From: UMGS1649 sp045651205
GTDB lineage: Bacteria; Bacillota; Clostridia; TANB77; CAG-465
Assembly: GCA_045651205.1 (NCBI GenBank)
Contig: JAZRSA010000020.1
Location: 12,461-76,460, forward strand
Length of the DNA stretch: 64,000 bases
Direction of reading: 5' to 3'
Part shown: positions 59,083 to 64,000 of the stretch, piece by piece
How positions within the stretch are numbered: the stretch's first letter is position 1
Layout of the letters: each line of letters begins with the position of its first letter
Notes under the pieces: generated by a model
What the model was told of the DNA's origin: nothing
What the model saw: only the letters and a program-made list of their open reading frames with translations
The model's database searches: none
Program-made: the position numbers and the translations under genes

Positions 59083-59994
59083 TTGCAATACGAAATATTA
59101 GAAGATGAATTTGTTGGAATTAGGATAGACAAATATTTAAACGAGATAAATGAAGATTATACAAGATCTTTTGTTCAGAAAATGATAGAAGAAGGTAATA
59201 TAACTGTTAATGGTAAAGAGGTTAAAGCATCATATAAATTAAAAAAGAATGATGTTATAGATGTAGAAGAAATAGAAAATACAGAATTAGCAGTAGAGGC
59301 AGAAGATATTCCTTTAGATATTGTTTATGAAGATGAGGATTTAATAATAGTAAATAAAGCTAAGGGGATGGTAGTGCATCCTGGTAATGGAAATTACACA
59401 GGAACTTTAGTAAATGCACTATTATTTACACATAAAGATAGACTGTCTGCTATAAATGGTGTTGTAAGGCCCGGAATTGTCCATAGAATCGATAAAGATA
59501 CTAGCGGTATAATTGTAGTAGCTAAAAACGACAAAGCCCACAAAACGCTTTCTAGCGCGTTTAAAGTGCATAATATAACAAGGAAATATATAGCCGTTGT
59601 AAAAGGTATAGTAGAGAAAGATAATATTAAGATAGATCTCCCTATTGGTAGAAGTACTTCAGATAGAATAAAGATGGCAGTAACTGAGAAAAATTCAAGG
59701 GAAGCCATTACACATATTAAAGTATTAAAAAGATTTTATGAATCAGGATATACTTTAGTGGAAGCTAAACTTGAAACAGGAAGGACGCATCAAATTAGAG
59801 TGCATATGTCATATATAGGCCATCCGCTTTTAGGAGATGATACTTATGGGCCAGCTAAAAATGAATTTGGTGTAGCTGGACAAGTATTGCATGCTAAAAC
59901 ACTTGGTTTTAATCATCCAACAACAGGGAAGTATATTGAGTTTGAACAAGAAGAACCGGAAGAATTTAAGGAAGTATTAAATAGATTAAAATAA
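59083..59994 (+). CDS. RluD-type 23S rRNA pseudouridine synthase
   Basis: 303 residues. An N-terminal S4 RNA-binding domain (about 12-75) precedes the catalytic domain with VHRIDKDTSGIIVVAK, whose Asp is the nucleophile, and GRTHQIRVHMSYIGHPLLGD. The start is TTG at 59083, 5 bases after AGGAGG. RluD acts on helix 69 in E. coli; the exact sites here are not known. Confidence 0.93.
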   Translation: MQYEILEDEFVGIRIDKYLNEINEDYTRSFVQKMIEEGNITVNGKEVKASYKLKKNDVIDVEEIENTELAVEAEDIPLDIVYEDEDLIIVNKAKGMVVHPGNGNYTGTLVNALLFTHKDRLSAINGVVRPGIVHRIDKDTSGIIVVAKNDKAHKTLSSAFKVHNITRKYIAVVKGIVEKDNIKIDLPIGRSTSDRIKMAVTEKNSREAITHIKVLKRFYESGYTLVEAKLETGRTHQIRVHMSYIGHPLLGDDTYGPAKNEFGVAGQVLHAKTLGFNHPTTGKYIEFEQEEPEEFKEVLNRLK

Positions 59995-59998
59995 CAAA

Positions 59999-60023
59999 AT
60001 GAGCAAACTAAATGTTTGCTCAA
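59999..60023 (+). terminator. Hairpin after the rluD-type gene
   Basis: A 10-bp stem with one mismatched end pair (arm TGAGCAAAC); the following tract is AT-rich but not T-pure, so termination may be weak. Confidence 0.55.
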
Positions 60024-60088
60024 TATATATAAACATAAGACTTATGGAATAATATATTATATGAAAGAAATATATGGAGGTGAATTAA

Positions 60089-60784
60089 TTGGAAGAAATG
60101 CGTATAAATAAATACATAGCTAGTTCTGGTGTGTGTTCTAGAAGAAAAGCAGAAGAATATATATTAGAAGGCAAGGTTTTAGTAAACGGAGTAGTAAATA
60201 CAGAACTTGGATACAAGGTTAAAGAGAAAGATGTGGTTGCAGTAGCTGGAAAAACAATATCTCTAGAGGAGAATAAAGTGTATATTATGCTAAACAAACC
60301 AAAGGGCTATGTAACGACATCAAAGGAACAATTTGGTAGACCTTCTGTACTGGATATAGTTAAAGTAAAAGAAAGAATATATCCTGTAGGAAGACTAGAT
60401 ATGGATTCAGAAGGATTATTAATTCTAACAAACGATGGAGAGTTTTCTAACAATGTAATTCATCCAACAAAACATATATGTAAAAAATATGAAGTTGTAT
60501 TAAAAGAAAATATAACTGAAGTTGCTATAACGAAATTGGAAACAGGTGTAGACATTGGTGGATATGTAACAAGACCTGCTAAAGTAGAAAAGATAACAGA
60601 TAAAAAGATTTTAATTACTATTGGTGAAGGAAAGAATAGACAAGTAAGAAGAATGATAGAAACGGTAGACAATAAAGTGTTAAATTTAAAGAGAATTGCT
60701 ATAGGAGGACTTAAGTTAGATAAATTAAAATCTGGAGAATATATTAAGTTAGATGAAAAAATGGTAAGCAAGATTTTTGAATAA
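60089..60784 (+). CDS. RluB/RsuA-family pseudouridine synthase
   Basis: 231 residues. The S4 domain (MRINKYIASSGVCSRRKAEEYI) is followed by the catalytic domain with VGRLDMDSEGLLILTNDG, which contains the nucleophilic Asp, and GEGKNRQVRRM. This fits RluB (23S rRNA) more than RsuA. The start is TTG at 60089, 6 bases after GGAGGTG; the ATG at 60098 is 15 bases from it. Confidence 0.92.
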   Translation: MEEMRINKYIASSGVCSRRKAEEYILEGKVLVNGVVNTELGYKVKEKDVVAVAGKTISLEENKVYIMLNKPKGYVTTSKEQFGRPSVLDIVKVKERIYPVGRLDMDSEGLLILTNDGEFSNNVIHPTKHICKKYEVVLKENITEVAITKLETGVDIGGYVTRPAKVEKITDKKILITIGEGKNRQVRRMIETVDNKVLNLKRIAIGGLKLDKLKSGEYIKLDEKMVSKIFE

Positions 60785-60815
60785 ATGTTACAAAATTCAA
60801 AGTTAAATAGACGCA

Positions 60816-60842
60816 AAAAAGAAAGCCTTAGGCTTTCTTTTT
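60816..60842. terminator. Bidirectional terminator between the rluB-type gene and rpsU
   Basis: A 12-bp stem (arm AAAAAGAAAGCC, loop TTA) with T-runs on both strands. Confidence 0.9.
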
Positions 60843-60849
60843 ATTATTT

Positions 60850-61023
60850 TTAGTGTTTTCTTTTTCTAGCAGCTTCAGATTTCTTTTTTCTCTTTACGCT
60901 TGGCTTTTCATAGTGCTCCCTTTTCTTTATTTCAGCAAGAACACCAGACTTAGCACATTGTCTTTTAAAACGTTGAAGAGCGTTATCTAAAGTCTCGTTT
61001 TCTTTTACTTTTATTCCTGGCAT
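60850..61023 (-). CDS. rpsU: 30S ribosomal protein S21
   Basis: 57-residue basic protein of the 30S platform: MPGIKVKENETLDNALQRFK then RKKKSEAARKRKH at the end. The ATG at 61023 follows GGGAGGG by 9 bases; an upstream in-frame ATG at 61056 would add a non-family extension. It is alone rather than beside gatB/yqeY or dnaG. Confidence 0.96.
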   Translation of the reverse strand: MPGIKVKENETLDNALQRFKRQCAKSGVLAEIKKREHYEKPSVKRKKKSEAARKRKH

Positions 61024-61184
61024 GTTTATATTCCCTCCCCTCAGTGGGAAATACATAAATTCGTATTTCTAAATTACTTGTAAAATTATACTATAACAGC
61101 GCTTACAAGTCAAGGGGGTAGTAGAAATCTTTTTGGTTAGGAAATTAGAAAAAACGAAAATAATGTAAAAAATAGTCGTTTTAA

Positions 61185-61213
61185 TTGACTACAAGCGGTT
61201 CGTGTAGTAATAT
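61185..61213 (+). promoter_or_regulatory. ctpA promoter
   Basis: TTGACT at 61185-61190, 17-base spacer, TAATAT at 61208-61213. Confidence 0.75.
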
Positions 61214-61238
61214 TAACATATTAAAATGGAGGTATAAT

Positions 61239-62435
61239 GTGGATTACAAAAAGATTTGGTCAGAAGTAATAACAGCATCGTTAATAGTAGTAATATCTGC
61301 TGTAGCTATAATTTCATTTATGGTTATATCGGATCAAGACGTGGATATATATAATCCAAGTGATAAAATTGCGGTTTCAAAAGGTACAGATAAGATATCT
61401 GAAGTACTTAACCTTATAGAAGGTAAATATATGGGCGAAGTAGATATTGATAAGCTTGTAGATGGAGCAATAGAAGGAATATTTGAAAATATAGATGATC
61501 CATATACTAGATATTTAACAGAAGAGCAATTTGATGAAGAAATTAATTCTGGTGATGAAGAATATTCTGGAATAGGAATTCATTTAGGATTAAATGTATC
61601 AACAGGCAAAGTAAGAGTTCTTGGAGTAATGCCAGAAACTCCAGCGTATAAAGCGGGGCTTAAAGCAGGAGATGTAATATTAGAAGTTGAAGGTACTAAA
61701 CTAAATAAAGATAACTATAATAAAGCTTCTGAAAAAATTAAAGGCGAAGAAGGGACATATGTAAAACTACTTGTTGAAAGAGACGGAAAAGAAATTGAAT
61801 TTAATGTCGTAAGAAAAACAATAAATGCAAGTAATATATCTTCGGAAGTTATTAAAGGAACTAAGATTGGATATATTAAAATCTTTGCATTTGAGAGAAA
61901 TATATATAATCAATTTAAGAAGGAATATGATAGATTAATAAAAGAAGAAAAGGTAGAAAAACTAATTATAGATGTAAGAGATAATCCAGGTGGATTTGTA
62001 TCAGATACAATAAAGATAGCAGATCTTTTATGTGGAGAAGGCTTAATAATAAAAGAAGAATATGGCGATGGAACGGTTAAAACGTTTAAGTCAGATAAAG
62101 ATTCATCAAAAGTACCGTTTGCATTACTTGTAAATGAAAATAGTGCTAGTGCATCAGAAATATTAGCTGGTTCTGTAAAAGACTTAAAAGCAGGTAAGGT
62201 AATTGGAACACAAACATTTGGTAAAGGTATAATGCAAAGTTACATTGAACTTGAAAATGGTGGTGGTGTTGCTATAACAATAGCAAAATACTATACAGCA
62301 TCTGGAAACGAAATACATGGTGTTGGTATAGAACCAAATATTAAAGTAGAATTGCCAAAAGGAACAAGTATAGATTACAAAGTTAATCCAAATACAGATC
62401 CACAACTAAAAGAAGCAATAAATACTTTAAAATAG
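61239..62435 (+). CDS. C-terminal processing protease, S41 family (CtpA-like)
   Basis: 398 residues. An N-terminal membrane anchor (about 10-32), a PDZ domain (about 120-200, with GLKAGDVILEVEG) and the S41 protease domain with the serine in NENSASASEIL (near 303) and the lysine in TFGKGIMQ (near 328). It degrades exported proteins from the C-terminal end. The start is GTG at 61239, 6 bases after GGAGG; the long frame from 61185 spans the promoter and is rejected. Confidence 0.94.
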   Translation: MDYKKIWSEVITASLIVVISAVAIISFMVISDQDVDIYNPSDKIAVSKGTDKISEVLNLIEGKYMGEVDIDKLVDGAIEGIFENIDDPYTRYLTEEQFDEEINSGDEEYSGIGIHLGLNVSTGKVRVLGVMPETPAYKAGLKAGDVILEVEGTKLNKDNYNKASEKIKGEEGTYVKLLVERDGKEIEFNVVRKTINASNISSEVIKGTKIGYIKIFAFERNIYNQFKKEYDRLIKEEKVEKLIIDVRDNPGGFVSDTIKIADLLCGEGLIIKEEYGDGTVKTFKSDKDSSKVPFALLVNENSASASEILAGSVKDLKAGKVIGTQTFGKGIMQSYIELENGGGVAITIAKYYTASGNEIHGVGIEPNIKVELPKGTSIDYKVNPNTDPQLKEAINTLK

Positions 62436-62465
62436 CTGAAAAATACGAATTAATATAAATGTTAG

Positions 62466-62502
62466 AAATAAGCAAACAAAAAATGTTGTTTGCTTATTTT
62501 TC
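62466..62502 (+). terminator. Terminator after ctpA
   Basis: A 13-bp stem (arm AAATAAGCAAACA) followed by a T-rich tail. Confidence 0.87.
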
Positions 62503-62567
62503 TTGTGCTCAAAACAAAATGATTACATAATATTGAAATATAACGTTTTTTATGGGATTTCAAGCTT

Positions 62568-62596
62568 TTGACTCTATCTGTAGGGTATGCTATAAT
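62568..62596 (+). promoter_or_regulatory. veg promoter
   Basis: TTGACT at 62568-62573, 17-base spacer, TATAAT at 62591-62596 with extended -10 TGC; near consensus, like the very strong B. subtilis veg promoter. Confidence 0.87.
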
Positions 62597-62619
62597 CGGG
62601 GCATTAAGAGGTGGTTGTC

Positions 62620-62913
62620 ATGATTTTGAAGGAACATGCTTTTGCAAAGATTAAGGCGGATGCAGAGAACTACAAAGGACAAGAATTACATTTTAAATAT
62701 AATGTTGGAAGAAACAAAGTTGAGAATCTAACAGGTGTTATTGAGGGCGTTTACAGCGATAAGTTCAGAATTAGACGCACTGACATTGCTGCCCCTGCGA
62801 CATTTAGTTATGCAGATATACTAACGAATTCATTAGAAGTTACAAGCCTAGATGGTGGAGAACAGTTATTAAGCTATGAATTTGATACTAGCAAAAAAAT
62901 AGTGCAATTATAA
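62620..62913 (+). CDS. veg: Veg-family protein
   Basis: 97-residue small cytoplasmic protein. The C-terminal half carries the family hallmark FSYADILTNSLEV, and GRNKVENLTGVIEGVYSDKFRI matches the central part. In B. subtilis Veg stimulates biofilm genes. The start is ATG at 62620, about 6 bases after AGAGGTG; the GTG at 62611 lies within that site. It is longer than B. subtilis Veg at both ends. Confidence 0.88.
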   Translation: MILKEHAFAKIKADAENYKGQELHFKYNVGRNKVENLTGVIEGVYSDKFRIRRTDIAAPATFSYADILTNSLEVTSLDGGEQLLSYEFDTSKKIVQL

Positions 62914-62922
62914 GTTATTAAG

Positions 62923-62950
62923 AACGTGTTCTTTTTGAGCACGTTTTTTT
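62923..62950 (+). terminator. Terminator after veg
   Basis: A 9-bp stem with one G-T pair (arm AACGTGTTC) followed by seven T. Confidence 0.87.
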
Positions 62951-63091
62951 GTCGCTTTTTGCAAATGAATAATATGCTAGAGTACGTAAGATAAAGAGCT
63001 AAGCAACTTGAAAAAATAAGTAAAGTTGTTTACATTAAATAACCATAAGATATAATAAAAATATAAATTTTAAAATTTATTAAAAAAAGTG

Positions 63092-63144
63092 TTGACAAAC
63101 AATTGTTCTTTATATATAATGATGTCATGCTAAAACAAATGTTC
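63092..63144 (+). promoter_or_regulatory. recA promoter with two LexA-like boxes
   Basis: TTGACA at 63092-63097, 17-base spacer, TATAAT at 63115-63120. AAACAATTGTTC (63097-63108) lies in the spacer and AAACAAATGTTC (63133-63144) lies just after the start; both fit GAAC-N4-GTTY read on the other strand. Confidence 0.78.
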
Positions 63145-63165
63145 GTTATTTAGGAGGTAATATTA

Positions 63166-64000
63166 ATGATAACTGATGAAAGAAAGAAAGCTTTAGATAT
63201 AGCTTTATCACAAATCGAAAAGAACTTTGGTAAAGGTTCTGTTATGAAACTTGGAGAAGTAGGAAGTGTAAATGTTGACGCAATACCAACAGGAGCACTT
63301 AGCTTAGATATAGCATTAGGAATAGGTGGAGTTCCACGTGGAAGAATAATAGAAGTGTTTGGACCAGAATCTTCTGGTAAAACTACAGTTGCTCTACATA
63401 TGATTGCTGAAGCACAAAAAATGGGTGGAATTGCAGCATTCATAGATGCAGAACATGCATTAGATCCAGTATATGCTAAACACTTAGGAGTAGATGTAGA
63501 TAACCTTATAGTATCTCAACCAGATACAGGAGAACAAGCATTAGAAATTACTGAACAATTAGTAAGAAGTGGTGCTATAGATATTATAGTAGTAGACTCT
63601 GTTGCAGCGTTAGTTCCTAAGGCTGAAATTGATGGTGAAATGGGAGACTCACATATGGGACTTCAAGCAAGACTTATGTCACAAGCATTAAGAAAACTAG
63701 CAGGAGCTATTAATAAATCAAAAACAGTTTTAATATTTATAAATCAATTAAGAGAAAAAGTTGGAATAATGTTTGGAAATCCAGAAACAACTACCGGAGG
63801 TAGAGCATTAAAATATTATTCATCTGTAAGATTAGATATTAGAAAAGTAGAAAACATCAAACAAGATGGCGAAGTAGTAGGAAATAGAGCAAGAGTAAAA
63901 GTTGTAAAAAATAAAGTTGCTCCACCATTTAGAGAGGCTGAATTTGATATTGTATATGGTAAAGGAATATTAAAAGAAGGAAATATTTTAGATATAGGTG
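63166..64000 (+). CDS. recA: Recombinase RecA (partial, 3' end outside window)
   Basis: At least 278 residues are visible. The strand-exchange ATPase of homologous recombination and SOS induction. Walker A GPESSGKT is at about 66-73; FIDAEHALDP, the Walker B IIVVDSVAALVPK and the L2-region FINQLREKVGIMFGNPETTTGG are all intact. GGAGG lies 8 bases before the ATG at 63166. Two LexA-like boxes imply SOS control. Confidence 0.98.
   Translation, partial: MITDERKKALDIALSQIEKNFGKGSVMKLGEVGSVNVDAIPTGALSLDIALGIGGVPRGRIIEVFGPESSGKTTVALHMIAEAQKMGGIAAFIDAEHALDPVYAKHLGVDVDNLIVSQPDTGEQALEITEQLVRSGAIDIIVVDSVAALVPKAEIDGEMGDSHMGLQARLMSQALRKLAGAINKSKTVLIFINQLREKVGIMFGNPETTTGGRALKYYSSVRLDIRKVENIKQDGEVVGNRARVKVVKNKVAPPFREAEFDIVYGKGILKEGNILDIG

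Noticed and set aside
1..64000. tRNA or rRNA genes, insertion sequences, prophage or CRISPR arrays
   Set aside because: Reading both strands by eye I saw no cloverleaf with CCA-end signature, rRNA segment, transposase, integrase or phage gene; a tRNAscan or ISfinder run would be needed to exclude them fully.

Overview
The window is a gene-dense, AT-rich chromosomal segment of a low-G+C Gram-positive bacterium, almost certainly a spore-forming lineage of the class Clostridia. The evidence is a PolC-type replicative polymerase, FapR-PlsX-AcpP lipid control, an alpha/beta small acid-soluble spore protein, SpoIIAA/SpoIIAB homologues, S-layer homology (SLH) domains, VanW, LytR-CpsA-Psr and penicillin-binding carboxypeptidase proteins, Veg, and sigma-A promoters with strong GGAGG ribosome binding sites and GTG/TTG starts. 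I cannot place it to genus; an uncultured gut clostridium would fit.

Layout. 1-6.5 kb: tail of an unknown gene, murD, an orphan gene, a two-component system with tatD, and an N-acetylhexosamine kinase-like gene. 6.5-19 kb: gyrA, a zinc-finger-less DnaJ, a Cys-rich unknown, a VanW/transglutaminase pair, a MurE-type ligase, a CPBP protease and typA. 19-25 kb: two small orphan genes (one an acetyltransferase) and the str operon rpsL-rpsG-fusA, with tuf on its own promoter. 25-28 kb: small orphan genes, a membrane protein, and a prepilin-like surface protein behind a long structured leader ending in a terminator. 28-36 kb: fapR-plsX-acpP-rnc, a radical SAM gene, rarA, and an envelope operon (beta-propeller-like, CvpA, LCP). 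36-47 kb: rpsB-tsf, a D,D-carboxypeptidase, a pilin-like gene, frr-cdsA-rseP-polC and a short ribosome hibernation factor. 47-58 kb: antiporter, spore protein, a ten-repeat SLH protein, and three tandem paralogues of an unrecognised membrane/stalk/beta-domain family. 58-64 kb: spoIIAA-spoIIAB, two pseudouridine synthases, rpsU, ctpA, veg and the start of recA with two LexA-like boxes.

How it fits together. Most of the window is housekeeping: translation, envelope synthesis, replication and repair. Scattered through it are single-gene units, each with a near-consensus promoter and its own terminator, whose codon choice (more CCC, GGC, GCC, CTT, CGG) differs from their neighbours. The three tandem paralogues at 53.8-57.9 kb are the largest of these and the best candidate for an undescribed system. 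The second is the structured leader at 25.80-25.98 kb, which looks like a transcription attenuator controlling a prepilin-like adhesin.
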